The position numbers were made by a program, and so were the translations under genes. From NCBI RefSeq assembly GCF_003202205.1, contig NZ_PDOG01000001.1, positions 738,449 to 802,448 of the forward strand: a DNA stretch of 64,000 nucleotides. The letters run 5' to 3'. Positions within the stretch are counted from its first letter, which is position 1. Each line of letters starts with the position of its first letter. Shown one piece after another: positions 47,984 through 56,882 of the stretch. This DNA is from Halomonas sp. LBP4. GTDB lineage: Bacteria; Pseudomonadota; Gammaproteobacteria; Pseudomonadales; Halomonadaceae. A model generated the notes under the pieces. The model was not told where the DNA came from, made no database searches, and saw only the letters and a program-made list of their open reading frames with translations.

Positions 47984-48129
47984 AGCTGGAAGCTGGAAGC
48001 TGGAAGCTGGAAGCTGGAAGCTGGAAGCTGGAAGTCAGAACATAAACCAAGACGCATAAAGAAACCCCGCTCAGGTGAATCCTGGCGGGGTTTCTTTCTT
48101 CCAGCTTCAAGCTTAAGGCTTAAAGCTTA
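47984..48129 (+). repeat. Heptanucleotide array element H5 (AGCTGGA x7)
   Basis: A small hairpin (GATCCGGG/CCCGGATC, 47961-47981) is followed by seven perfect AGCTGGA units (47984-48032), a terminator, TTTCTTTCTT and the inverse arm CCAGCTTCAAGCTTAAGGCTTAAAGCTTA. Read on the - strand the inverse arm is TAAGCTT, TAAGCCT, TAAGCTT, GAAGCTG, and its first TAA is the mdh stop codon. Confidence 0.9.
48061..48100 (+). terminator. Terminator between the HAD gene and mdh
   Basis: GAAACCCCGC pairs with GCGGGGTTTC, with an inner CAGG/CCTG stem, followed by TTTCTT on the + strand; GAAAC on the left allows action for mdh too. Confidence 0.85.
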
Positions 48130-49101
48130 CCCAAGCAGGTGCTCGACGGCGGCACGCTCCTGGCGCAGCTCGTCTTCGGTGGCCTTCATCTTCTGCTTGC
48201 TGAAGTCGTCGAGCTCGAGGCCCTGGACGATCTCGTAGGCACCGTTCTGGCACACCACCGGGTAGGAGTAGATGATGCCCGGCTCGATGCCGTAACTGCC
48301 GTCGGCCGGGATCGCCATGCTGACGATGCCGTTGCTGCCCAGCGCCCAGTCACGCATGTGGTCGATCGCCGAGGAGGCGGCGGAAGCGGCAGAGGAGGCC
48401 CCGCGCGCCTTGATGATGGCGGCGCCGCGCTGCTGCACGTCGGGGATGAAGGTGTTCTCGTACCAGTCGCGCTCGACCAGTTCGGCGGCGGGGGTACCGG
48501 CCACCTTGCAGTGGGCGATGTCGGGATACTGGGTGGCGCTGTGGTTGCCCCAGATGATCATGCCTTCCACGTCGGTGACGTGCTTGCCGGTCTTCTGGGC
48601 CAGCTGGGTCAGGGCGCGATTGTGGTCCAGGCGGGTCATGGCGGTGAACTGGCCCGGGTCCAGGTCCGGCGCGTTGCAGGAGGCGATCAGGGCGTTGGTG
48701 TTGGCCGGGTTGCCCACCACCAGGACCTTGACGTCGCGGCTGGCGTTGTCGTTGAGCGCCTTGCCCTGGACGGAGAAGATCGCCGCATTGGCTTCCAGCA
48801 GGTCCTTGCGCTCCATGCCCGGGCCGCGCGGACGGGCACCGACCAGCAGGGCGTAGTCGGCATCCTTGAAGGCGACGTTGGCGTCGTCGGTGGCGACGAT
48901 GTCCTGCACCAGCGGGAAGGCGCAGTCGTTGAGCTCCATCACCACGCCGTTGAGGGCCTCCAGTGCCGGGGTGATCTCGAGCAGTTGCAGGATGACCGGC
49001 TGGTCCTTGCCCAGCATGTCGCCGGAGGCGATGCGGAAGGCCAGCGAGTAGCTGATGTTGCCTGCGGCACCGGTGATGGCAATACGGACGGGGTCTTTCA
49101 T
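48127..49101 (-). CDS. mdh: Malate dehydrogenase
   Basis: NAD-dependent interconversion of malate and oxaloacetate. 324 residues; the Rossmann motif reads [19 protein letters not shown], with [33 protein letters not shown] and active-site His in [13 protein letters not shown]. This is the longer type shared by Burkholderia and some gammaproteobacteria, closer to cytosolic MDH than to E. coli Mdh. AAGGAG precedes ATG 49101. Confidence 0.96.
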   Translation of the reverse strand: MKDPVRIAITGAAGNISYSLAFRIASGDMLGKDQPVILQLLEITPALEALNGVVMELNDCAFPLVQDIVATDDANVAFKDADYALLVGARPRGPGMERKDLLEANAAIFSVQGKALNDNASRDVKVLVVGNPANTNALIASCNAPDLDPGQFTAMTRLDHNRALTQLAQKTGKHVTDVEGMIIWGNHSATQYPDIAHCKVAGTPAAELVERDWYENTFIPDVQQRGAAIIKARGASSAASAASSAIDHMRDWALGSNGIVSMAIPADGSYGIEPGIIYSYPVVCQNGAYEIVQGLELDDFSKQKMKATEDELRQERAAVEHLLG

Positions 49102-49353
49102 GGTGGCTCCTTGGGTTGTCAACGCGCGGGTTGTCGCCATGCGAATGAGCCGGGCGGAGCGGTGCCCGCCCGGGATTCGAACCGCCAAGATGGTATGCCT
49201 GCAGTACCTAAAACTCAATTCGACCTGCGACTAGGAGGCCCCTGCGCCAAGGCGTGTCCCCGACTCGAGACACCCTCGCCGCCACTGCGCTATCCTGTGT
49301 CGATTGCCCGCGCCCTCGCCCCCGAACATCGTGCCGAACCAGGGAAGGTCCGA

Positions 49354-50472
49354 ATGTCTCGCCCTCGCCCCCCGCTTTCCGTGCTGCTGGCCATCGGCCT
49401 GGTGCTGGTGCTGCTGCTGTGGCTCGCCCTGGGCGACTTCGAGCGGTTCCGCGACACCGCGCCCCTCGCCGGCGAGGCCGAGGTCTCCGAACCGCCGCGC
49501 GTCGAAGTGGTGGAGCGCCTGGCCGAGGACCATGCGCCGCGACTCGTGGTGCAGGGCCAGCTCGAGGCCCATCGCGAGCTGGAGCTGCGCGCGCGCCAGG
49601 CCGGGCGGGTGTCGACCCTGCCCGTGGCCCTGGGCAGCCGGGTGGCGCGTGGCGAGGTGCTGCTCGAGATCGCCAGGGACGAGCTGCCCGAGCGGCTCGA
49701 GCAGGCCGAGGCGGAGCTCGCCCTGGCCAGGGCGGAGCTGGCCGGGGCCGATGAGCTGCGCCGACGCGACCTGATCTCCAACATCGACTACCTGCGCCTG
49801 CACAGCGGCGCCGCCCGAGCCGTGGCCGAGCTGGCCGCGCTGCGCCGCCAGCTCGACGAGACTCGCCCCGCCGCCCCTTTCGACGGCGTTCTCGACCGCC
49901 TCGACGTGGAGCCCGGCGACCTGCTGCAGGTCGGCGAAAGCTGGGGCCGCCTGGTGGACGACAGTCGCCTGGTCGCCAGCGGCCGGGTCCCGCAGCGTGA
50001 GGCCCAGGGCCTCACGCCGGGCCTGGACGCCGAGCTGCGCCCGCTCGACGGCTCGCGACTCACCGGGGAACTGACCCATGTGGCCAGCCGCGCCGACGAG
50101 AGCACCCGCAGCTTCCGCATCGAGGTGGCTGCGGACAATCCCGCACGGCGCCGCCTGGCCGGCGCCAGCGCCAGCCTGATCGTCACCCTGCCGGTGCGCC
50201 GGGTCCACCGCCTCTCGCTGGCCCTGCTCGAGCTCGACGAGGCGGGCCGGCTAGCGGTCAAGCACCTGGACGACGACGACCGCGTGCGGCGCGACCGTGT
50301 CGAGCTGATCGACGCCGACGCCGGTGAGGCCCGGGTGGCCGGCCTGCCCGAGCGGGTGCGCTTGATCACCCTGGGCGGCGGCTTCGTCGCTCCCGGCGAC
50401 CGGGTCACGGCGGTTCCCGCCGAGACCATGCCGGAGCCGGCGAACGCCCTCTCGGGACCGGAGCCGCCCTGA
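49354..50472 (+). CDS. RND efflux periplasmic adaptor subunit
   Basis: A membrane-fusion protein of 372 residues, anchored by an uncleaved N-terminal membrane segment (about 9-28). It has a lipoyl half-motif (VVQGQLEAHRELELRARQAGRVSTLPVALGSRVARGEVLLEI), a short helical hairpin (about 110-170), the second half-motif APFDGVLDRLDVEPGDLLQVGE, a beta-barrel and a membrane-proximal domain. GGAAGG precedes ATG 49354. The pump gene starts 1 bp after its stop. Confidence 0.9.
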   Translation: MSRPRPPLSVLLAIGLVLVLLLWLALGDFERFRDTAPLAGEAEVSEPPRVEVVERLAEDHAPRLVVQGQLEAHRELELRARQAGRVSTLPVALGSRVARGEVLLEIARDELPERLEQAEAELALARAELAGADELRRRDLISNIDYLRLHSGAARAVAELAALRRQLDETRPAAPFDGVLDRLDVEPGDLLQVGESWGRLVDDSRLVASGRVPQREAQGLTPGLDAELRPLDGSRLTGELTHVASRADESTRSFRIEVAADNPARRRLAGASASLIVTLPVRRVHRLSLALLELDEAGRLAVKHLDDDDRVRRDRVELIDADAGEARVAGLPERVRLITLGGGFVAPGDRVTAVPAETMPEPANALSGPEPP

Positions 50473-50473
50473 C

Positions 50474-53400
50474 ATGCGCTCCCTGATCGAGGCGGCGCTG
50501 GATCGCTGGCGCACCACCCTGCTGCTGCTGGTCGCGCTGCTGCTCGCCGGCCTGGCGGCCTGGCAGGCGGTGCCCAAGGAGGCCAACCCCGACGTCCCCA
50601 TCCCGCTGATCTACGTCTCCATGACCCTGGAGGGAGTGAGCCCGGAAGACGGCGAGCGCCTGCTGATACGGCCCATGGAGCAGGAGCTGCGCGGCATCGA
50701 GGGGGTACGCAAGGTGACCTCCCAGTCCAGCGAGGGCCACGCCTCGGTGATGCTGGAGTTCGATGCCGGCTTCGACCCCGACCAGGCCCTCACCGATGTG
50801 CGCGAGCAGGTCGATATCGCCAGGAGCGAGCTGCCAAGCGAGGCCGACGAGCCGCGGGTGAGGGAGATCAACGTGGCGCTCTTCCCGGTGCTCTCGATCG
50901 GCCTCTCCGGCCCCCTGGAGCAGACTCGGCAACTGGCCCTGGCCCGCCGGCTCGAGGAGGAGCTCGAGGGCATCGCCGAGGTGCTCGAGGTCGACATCGG
51001 CGGCGAACGCGAGGACCTGCTGGAGATCGTCGTCGCCCCCCTGGTGCTCGACAGCTACGGCGTCGACTTCGACACCCTGTTCAACCAGGTCAGCCGCAAT
51101 AACCGCCTGGTGGCGGCGGGCAGCCTGGACACCGGTGCCGGCCGCGTGGCGCTCAAGGTGCCCGGGGTGATCGAGCGCCTCGAGGACGTGATGGCCATGC
51201 CGGTGAAGGTCGACGGCGACCGGGTGGTGACCTTCGGCGACGTGGCCTGGATCCACCCCACCTTCAAGGATCCCGAGGGCTTCGCGCGCATCGACGATCA
51301 GCCGGCACTGGTGCTGGAAATTACCAAGCGCACCGGGGCCAATCTCATCGCCACCATCGCCCGGGTGCGCGAGCGGCTCGAGCAGGGCCCGGACCTGCTC
51401 CCCGAGGCACTGGAGATCACCACCATCATGGACCAGTCCACGCTGGTCGAGCAGTTGCTCGATGAGCTGCTCAACAACGTGCTGACCGCGGTGGTCCTGG
51501 TACTGATCGTGATCCTGGCCGCCATCGGCGTGCGCAACGCGCTGATGGTGGGCCTGACCATCCCCGGCGCCTTCCTCACCGGCATCCTGCTTATCTGGGC
51601 CATTGGCTACACCCTCAACATCGTGGTGCTGTTCGCGCTGATCCTGGTGGCGGGCATGCTGGTGGACGGTGCCATCGTGGTCAGCGAGCTGGCCGACCGC
51701 CACCTGCGCCAGGGCCAGGTACCGCGCGAGGCCTGGGTCAACGCCGCCGCGCGCATGAGCTGGCCGGTGATCGCCTCCACCGCCACCACTCTGGCGGTCT
51801 TCGTGCCGCTGCTGTTCTGGCCCGGCGTGGTGGGCGAGTTCATGAAGTACCTGCCGACCACGGTGATCCTCTCCCTGCTCGCCTCGCTGGCCATGGCCCT
51901 GGTGTTCCTGCCCACCCTGGGCGGCGTCTTCGGCGCCCGCGCCTCGCGGACGGTAAGCGCCGAGGAGATGGTCACCCTGGGCGGGCGCCTCTACCGCGGC
52001 CTGCTGGCCCGGCTGCTGACCAGGCCCGGTTGGACCCTGCTCGGCGCCCTGCTGCTGATGGGACTGATCTACACCGCCTATGCCCGCTTCAATCACGGTG
52101 TCGAGTTCTTCCCCAGCGTCGAGCCCGACAGCGCCCAGGTGCTGGTGCGCTCCCGCGGCGACTTCTCGGCAATCGAGAAGGATGCGGTGGTGCGCCGTGT
52201 GGAGGCTCGACTGGCCGGCATGAGCGAGGTCGAGGCGATCTACGCCCGCTCCTTCGCGACCCCCGACGAGCAGATCGGCAGCGACGTCATCGGCGTGCTG
52301 CAGTTCCAACTGATCGACTGGCAGCAGCGTCGCCCGGCCAGCGCGATACTGGCCGACATGGCCGGGCGCACCGCCGACCTGCCGGGCATCCGGCTGGAGT
52401 TCCGCGAGCAGGAGGCGGGCCCCGGGGCGGGCAAGCCCATCGTGCTGGAGGTGAGTAGCCACGACGATGCCCTGATCGACCGCACCGTGGACGAGCTGCG
52501 CCGGCGGATGATCGAGCTGGGCGGCTTCCGCGACATCGAGGACAACCGTAGCCTGCCCGGGGTGGAATGGCGGGTGATGGTGGACCGCAAGGCCGCGGCG
52601 CGCTTCGGCACCGACGTGGCCACGGTGGGCAGCGCCGTGCAGCTGATCACCACCGGTCTGCAGGTGGCCAGCTATCGTCCCGCCGGGATCAACGACGAGG
52701 TGGACATCCGGGTGCGCCTGCCCGAGGGCCACCGTTCGCTGGACCAGCTCGGGCGGCTGACCCTGAACACCGTCCGGGGGCAGGTGCCGATCTCCCACTT
52801 CGTGACCCTGGAGCCGGCGCCCAAGGTGGGCACCCTGCACCGCATCGACGGGCGCCGGGCGATCACCCTGGAGGCCGACGTGGAGGAGGGCTACCGACCC
52901 GACGAGCGGCTGCATGCCCTGCTCGAGGCCGCCGGCCCGGCCCGCGAGGGAGTGATCGTCAACGTGGCCGGCGAGCGGGAGGAGCAGGAGGAGGCGAGCC
53001 GCTTCCTGATCACCGCCTTCCTGGTGGCCGTGGCGCTGATGGCGCTGATCCTGGTCACTCAGTTCAACAGCTTCTACCAGGCGGCGCTGGTGCTCTCGGC
53101 CATCGTCTTCTCCACCGCCGGGGTGCTGCTGGGCCTGCTGGTCAACGCCCAGCCCTTCGGCATCGTCATGGTGGGCATGGGCATCATCGCCCTGGCCGGC
53201 ATCGTGGTGAACAACAACATCATACTGATCGACACCTACAACCAGCTGCGTGGCGAGGGGCTCGCTCCCGCAGAAGCGGCGCTGGAGGCCGGGGGGCTGC
53301 GCCTGCGCCCGGTGCTGCTCACCGCCGTCACCACGGTGCTGGGGCTGATGCCCATGGTGCTCGAGGTCAACGTCAACCTCTTCGCCCCGAGCCTGGGGCT

Positions 53401-53539
53401 GGGCGCCCCCTCGACCCAGTGGTGGACCCAGCTCTCCAGCGCCATCGCCGGCGGCCTGACCTTCGCCACCGGGCTGACGCTGCTGCTCACCCCCTGCATG
53501 CTGGTGCTGGGGGCGAAGCACAGGAAGGAAAGCGTGTAG
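50474..53539 (+). CDS. RND efflux transporter permease subunit
   Basis: A 1021-residue, 12-transmembrane inner-membrane pump of the AcrB superfamily. Signatures: PKEANPDVPIPLIYV, the large periplasmic loops, membrane segment 4 with GMLVDGAIVVSELADRH and segment 10 with AGIVVNNNIILIDTYNQLR. The AcrB relay residues D407-D408 and K940 correspond here to D398-G399 and N914, so proton coupling must differ. No outer-membrane TolC-type gene is adjacent. Substrate unknown. Confidence 0.92.
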   Translation: MRSLIEAALDRWRTTLLLLVALLLAGLAAWQAVPKEANPDVPIPLIYVSMTLEGVSPEDGERLLIRPMEQELRGIEGVRKVTSQSSEGHASVMLEFDAGFDPDQALTDVREQVDIARSELPSEADEPRVREINVALFPVLSIGLSGPLEQTRQLALARRLEEELEGIAEVLEVDIGGEREDLLEIVVAPLVLDSYGVDFDTLFNQVSRNNRLVAAGSLDTGAGRVALKVPGVIERLEDVMAMPVKVDGDRVVTFGDVAWIHPTFKDPEGFARIDDQPALVLEITKRTGANLIATIARVRERLEQGPDLLPEALEITTIMDQSTLVEQLLDELLNNVLTAVVLVLIVILAAIGVRNALMVGLTIPGAFLTGILLIWAIGYTLNIVVLFALILVAGMLVDGAIVVSELADRHLRQGQVPREAWVNAAARMSWPVIASTATTLAVFVPLLFWPGVVGEFMKYLPTTVILSLLASLAMALVFLPTLGGVFGARASRTVSAEEMVTLGGRLYRGLLARLLTRPGWTLLGALLLMGLIYTAYARFNHGVEFFPSVEPDSAQVLVRSRGDFSAIEKDAVVRRVEARLAGMSEVEAIYARSFATPDEQIGSDVIGVLQFQLIDWQQRRPASAILADMAGRTADLPGIRLEFREQEAGPGAGKPIVLEVSSHDDALIDRTVDELRRRMIELGGFRDIEDNRSLPGVEWRVMVDRKAAARFGTDVATVGSAVQLITTGLQVASYRPAGINDEVDIRVRLPEGHRSLDQLGRLTLNTVRGQVPISHFVTLEPAPKVGTLHRIDGRRAITLEADVEEGYRPDERLHALLEAAGPAREGVIVNVAGEREEQEEASRFLITAFLVAVALMALILVTQFNSFYQAALVLSAIVFSTAGVLLGLLVNAQPFGIVMVGMGIIALAGIVVNNNIILIDTYNQLRGEGLAPAEAALEAGGLRLRPVLLTAVTTVLGLMPMVLEVNVNLFAPSLGLGAPSTQWWTQLSSAIAGGLTFATGLTLLLTPCMLVLGAKHRKESV

Positions 53540-53744
53540 GAGAGGCTATGGCGGCCACTGCGGGGGCGCCTGCCGGCGCCGATCGGCAGAGCCAAGTTCC
53601 TGCATGGCAGGCATCTGCTCGCCCTGGAGGAGTTCTTACAGGGCAGGCATCGATCACCCTGTGGGAAGCCACGCTCTGCGGCGCTGGCGGTCATCTGTCA
53701 GGCGGGCGCCAGCAGCAGGGTCGGTGTCGGTGGGCACCGCACTT

Positions 53745-54251
53745 TCAGACCCGGGTCTGCGCCCTGGCCTCTTCACGGGCGGCATCGGGGGCATGGGCCG
53801 CATGCAGGCGGGCGATCAGTTGATCCTCCAGCATGAAGCGCTCGGTGAGCCCCTTGACCAGGCGATCGATCCAGGCCGGGAGTCGCGCCAGGTTCTGCTG
53901 GCAGCGCATCGGGCTCTCGTAGTCGGCATCGAAGGCGAGAACCAGCTCGGTGGACATCTCCAGGCGCTCCAGCAGCCGGTCGGCGATTCCCAGTGCCTCG
54001 TCGTCGTCGAAGGCCCTGGCCTCTTCACGCAACTGGGGGTAGATCTCGAAATGGCCGGCACTGATGTAGTCCATCAATAGCTCGCTGAAGGCGTCGATGC
54101 GCGACTTGCTCACCGCTTCCAGCTCGGCATCGCAGGCTTCCTTGAGTTCGAGGAAGTTGACCAGCAGTTCGCGACGCTCGTCGAGCCAGCGGTCGATCAG
54201 GTCGTGCACGCCACCCCAGCGCTCAAGCGCGGTCTTGCAGTCTTCCAGCAT
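53745..54251 (-). CDS. rsd: Regulator of sigma D (Rsd/AlgQ family)
   Basis: An anti-sigma-70 factor of 168 residues; family features are CKTALERWGGVHDLIDRWLDERRELLV, DYISAGHFEIYPQL and CQQNLARLPAWIDRLVKGLTERFMLEDQLI. In pseudomonads the AlgQ homologue also influences alginate and virulence genes. ATG 54251 is preceded by GGGAGG. The 231-bp gap to dsbB contains AT-rich sequence around 54425-54475, probably its promoter. Confidence 0.92.
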   Translation of the reverse strand: MLEDCKTALERWGGVHDLIDRWLDERRELLVNFLELKEACDAELEAVSKSRIDAFSELLMDYISAGHFEIYPQLREEARAFDDDEALGIADRLLERLEMSTELVLAFDADYESPMRCQQNLARLPAWIDRLVKGLTERFMLEDQLIARLHAAHAPDAAREEARAQTRV

Positions 54252-54482
54252 GGGGCCTCCCTTGCTCGATGATGCCGATGACGTCATCCGCCCGGCCGTC
54301 GAGTCCACAGACTCACCCCTGCCGGGGCCGCTGTCAATCCCGTTGCTCGAGGAGATCCGCCTGCCGGCCGGTTCTCTCTAACGCAGGGCTCACGTTCGGG
54401 TGTCACTCATGCCCGATCGTCGCGAGAAATACGGATTTCGAGTCGAATTTATCGATCCGATGCCGTTGTCATAGCAACCTTG

Positions 54483-55028
54483 TCATGGCGACTCGACCGG
54501 CGCATCCGCCCGCTGCCGTTCCCGAAAGGCGGTGAGCAGCAGCCCCAGCGAGGCCAGCGCCAGCACCAGGAAACCGATCAGGGTCCAGCCGGGCAGCGAG
54601 ATGCCGAGCAGCAGGAAGTCGATCTCGGCACACTCGCCGGAGCCCGAGAGCACCATGGACACCACGTCGCGCAGCGGCAGGATATCCATCATGTAGTCGA
54701 GCCCGGGACCGCAGCTGGGCACCTCGTCGGCGGGCAGCGACTGCAGCCAGAGATGGCGCCAGGCCACGGTGATGCCGCCGGCCACCGCGGCCAGCGACAG
54801 CCCCCCGTAGAGGCCGGCGCCGAGCCGGCCCCCGGGGTTGTGGATGGCGGCGACGCCGAACACCGTGGCGGCGGACAACACCGCCACCCGCTGGAAGATG
54901 CACAGGGGGCAGGGCTCGAGCCCGCCGAGGTGCTCCAGCCCCAGGGCCACGGCCATCATCAGCACACAGAAGGCGAGCCCCGCCAGGCTCCACTGGCGAA
55001 CGGAGAGATGAGAGAGTACTTGGGTCAC
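54483..55028 (-). CDS. dsbB: Disulfide bond formation protein B
   Basis: An inner-membrane quinone reductase that reoxidises DsbA. 181 residues, four membrane segments; the first cysteine pair is C40-P-L-C43, the second C106 and C133 on the second periplasmic loop. GTG start overlapping the gshA stop (GTGA), so the two redox genes are coupled. Confidence 0.94.
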   Translation of the reverse strand: MTQVLSHLSVRQWSLAGLAFCVLMMAVALGLEHLGGLEPCPLCIFQRVAVLSAATVFGVAAIHNPGGRLGAGLYGGLSLAAVAGGITVAWRHLWLQSLPADEVPSCGPGLDYMMDILPLRDVVSMVLSGSGECAEIDFLLLGISLPGWTLIGFLVLALASLGLLLTAFRERQRADAPVESP

Positions 55029-56635
55029 GAGGCGTCCTCGTTGCTCAGCCGGGACTTACGGGCACGGGTGAAGTAGTGGGCCAGGAAGTCGTCGAAGCCC
55101 TCGACGTCGGCGGCCTCGATATCGCTCTGCTGCTGGTGAGAGGTCTCGACCAGCTGATCGAACAGCGCCTGGCGGGCGGGGTCCAGGGGCTCCTCGCGCA
55201 GCCGCTCGCCCTGCCCCCGGGCGATCGCCAGCATGGCGTCGCTGAACTCCTCGCCGCGCTCGCGCAGGCGGTCGAGCAGCATGCCGGACGGGGTCAGCGA
55301 CGGGTCGTCGAGTCGCGGCCGCATGGCGGCCACCGCCTCGCGATGGGGGCGGCCCTCCTCCAGCAGGTCGAGCAGGTCGGCGACCTGGCCGACCTCGCCG
55401 AGGATCTCGTCCCCCCAGTCGGCGATCGAGCGCTGCCGGCCATGGTGGGTCAGGCGCAGCTCGGGGTCGCGGCCGCGCTCGACGACCAGCCGACGGTTAT
55501 CGTCGAGGCGGTCGCACTCCTCGTCGGGGATCCAGGGGCTCTCGGAGAGCAGGCACCACATCAGGAAGGCATCGAGGAAGTGGATCTGTGCCTCGTCGAT
55601 GCCCAGGGTCAGCAGCGGATTGAGGTCGAGGCAGCGCACCTCGATGTACTCCACCCCGCGGGCCTCCAGGGCCTGGCTGGGGGTCTCGTCATGGCGTGCC
55701 ACCCGCTTGGGGCGGATGTCGCTGTAGTACTCGTTCTCGATCTGCAGGATGTTGGCATTGAGCTGGCGCCACTCGCCGTTCTCGTGCACGCCCAGGGCCT
55801 GGTAGGCCGGCCAGGGGGTGGAGATCGCATGGCGCAGGGTATTGACATAGTTGGCGAGCGAGTTGAAACAGATCTTCAGCTGGGCCTGGACCTTGTTCTG
55901 GTAACCCAGGTCGGACATGCGCAGGCTGGTGGCATGAGGCGAGACCAGGGTCTCGTCACCCTGGGCCTCGAACCTGTCGGGCACCTCGCCGCCGGCCAGG
56001 AAGCTGCGGTCCAGGGCCGGCGAGGCACCGAACAGGTAGAGCAGCAGCCAGCTGTGGCGACGGAAGTTGCGGATCAGCCCGAAGTAGCGCGCCGAGCGGT
56101 AGTCGTTCATCGGCGTGCCACCGGCGCCATCGAGCTCGCGCAGCTGCTGCCAGAGGTCGTCGGGCAGCGAGACATTGTAGTGCACCCCGGCGATCGCCTG
56201 CATGATCCGTCCATAGCGCACGTCGAGTCCCTTGCGGTAGACGTGCTTCATGGTGCCCACGTTGGAGTCGCCATAGTCGGCGATGGTCACGCTGTCGTTG
56301 CCGTCGAGCCTGGCCGGCATGCTGGCCGGCCAGATCAGTTCGCTGCCCAGGTGACGATAGCTGAAACGATGCAGGTCGGCGAGAAACGCCATGGCGTCGC
56401 CAGGGCGGCTAAAGACCGGGGTGATGTACTCCAGCAGCGCCTCGGAATAGTCGGTGGTGATGTGCGGATGGGTGAGCTTGGACCCCAGGGCGGCCGGGTG
56501 TGGCGTGGACGCGATGCGCCCCGCCTCGTCGACGCGCAACCCCTCCTTTTCGATGCCGCGGCGCAGGCGACCGATCAGCCCCCGTCGGGCGGGTTCCTTG
56601 AGACGCTCGATGAGGGTAGCGAGTGTGTCGGACAA
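55025..56635 (-). CDS. gshA: Glutamate--cysteine ligase
   Basis: The first enzyme of glutathione synthesis, 536 residues. Blocks: RRGIEKEGLRVDEAG, LTHPHITTDYSEALLEYITPV, DYGDSNVGTMKHVYRKGL, QAIAGVHYNVSLP and VEYIEVRCLDLNP. TTG 56635 is preferred because GGGGTG lies 6 bp upstream and the protein then begins as in homologues; ATG 56650, five codons earlier, lacks a ribosome site. It overlaps dsbB by 4 nt. Confidence 0.94.
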   Translation of the reverse strand: MSDTLATLIERLKEPARRGLIGRLRRGIEKEGLRVDEAGRIASTPHPAALGSKLTHPHITTDYSEALLEYITPVFSRPGDAMAFLADLHRFSYRHLGSELIWPASMPARLDGNDSVTIADYGDSNVGTMKHVYRKGLDVRYGRIMQAIAGVHYNVSLPDDLWQQLRELDGAGGTPMNDYRSARYFGLIRNFRRHSWLLLYLFGASPALDRSFLAGGEVPDRFEAQGDETLVSPHATSLRMSDLGYQNKVQAQLKICFNSLANYVNTLRHAISTPWPAYQALGVHENGEWRQLNANILQIENEYYSDIRPKRVARHDETPSQALEARGVEYIEVRCLDLNPLLTLGIDEAQIHFLDAFLMWCLLSESPWIPDEECDRLDDNRRLVVERGRDPELRLTHHGRQRSIADWGDEILGEVGQVADLLDLLEEGRPHREAVAAMRPRLDDPSLTPSGMLLDRLRERGEEFSDAMLAIARGQGERLREEPLDPARQALFDQLVETSHQQQSDIEAADVEGFDDFLAHYFTRARKSRLSNEDAS

Positions 56636-56779
56636 GAGAATACACCCCATGTCGTGGAAGCCGGCCGGAGGGGCGCGCTTCACGGTTCGCAATCGTTGCG
56701 GGTGCCCGACGGCCTGCCGGGCACCCATGAAACGTCAGATTATGGTGCCGACAGGCGGCGATTCAAGGTTAGCCTGCTT

Positions 56780-56878
56780 CGAATCTCGGGCTTCGGGCTT
56801 CGGCGAACTATCGAGAGCGGCTTCGGGCATCGGGCAGCAGTGTTGCTCGTGGCTCGTGGCTCGTGGCTCGTGGCTCGT
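56780..56878 (-). repeat. Heptanucleotide array element H6 (GAGCCAC-type)
   Basis: Four perfect GCTCGTG units (56845-56872) plus a partial one lie immediately after the tex stop. A second set of GGGCTTC heptads (GAAGCCC on the - strand) lies at 56787-56802. It is the most divergent member: GAGCCNN and GAAGCNN units rather than TAAGC, and no obvious T-run or inverse arm. It fills much of the gshA-tex gap. Confidence 0.7.
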
Positions 56879-56882
56879 CACG

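Noticed and set aside
50405..53521. 1038-residue open frame on the - strand opposite the RND pump
   Set aside because: Same kind of shadow: His/Gln/Gly/Ala-rich translation without any domain.
53540..53744. Small gene or REP element between the RND pump and rsd
   Set aside because: Only short frames without ribosome sites; GGCAGGCATC occurs twice about 50 bp apart, but no clear element could be defined.
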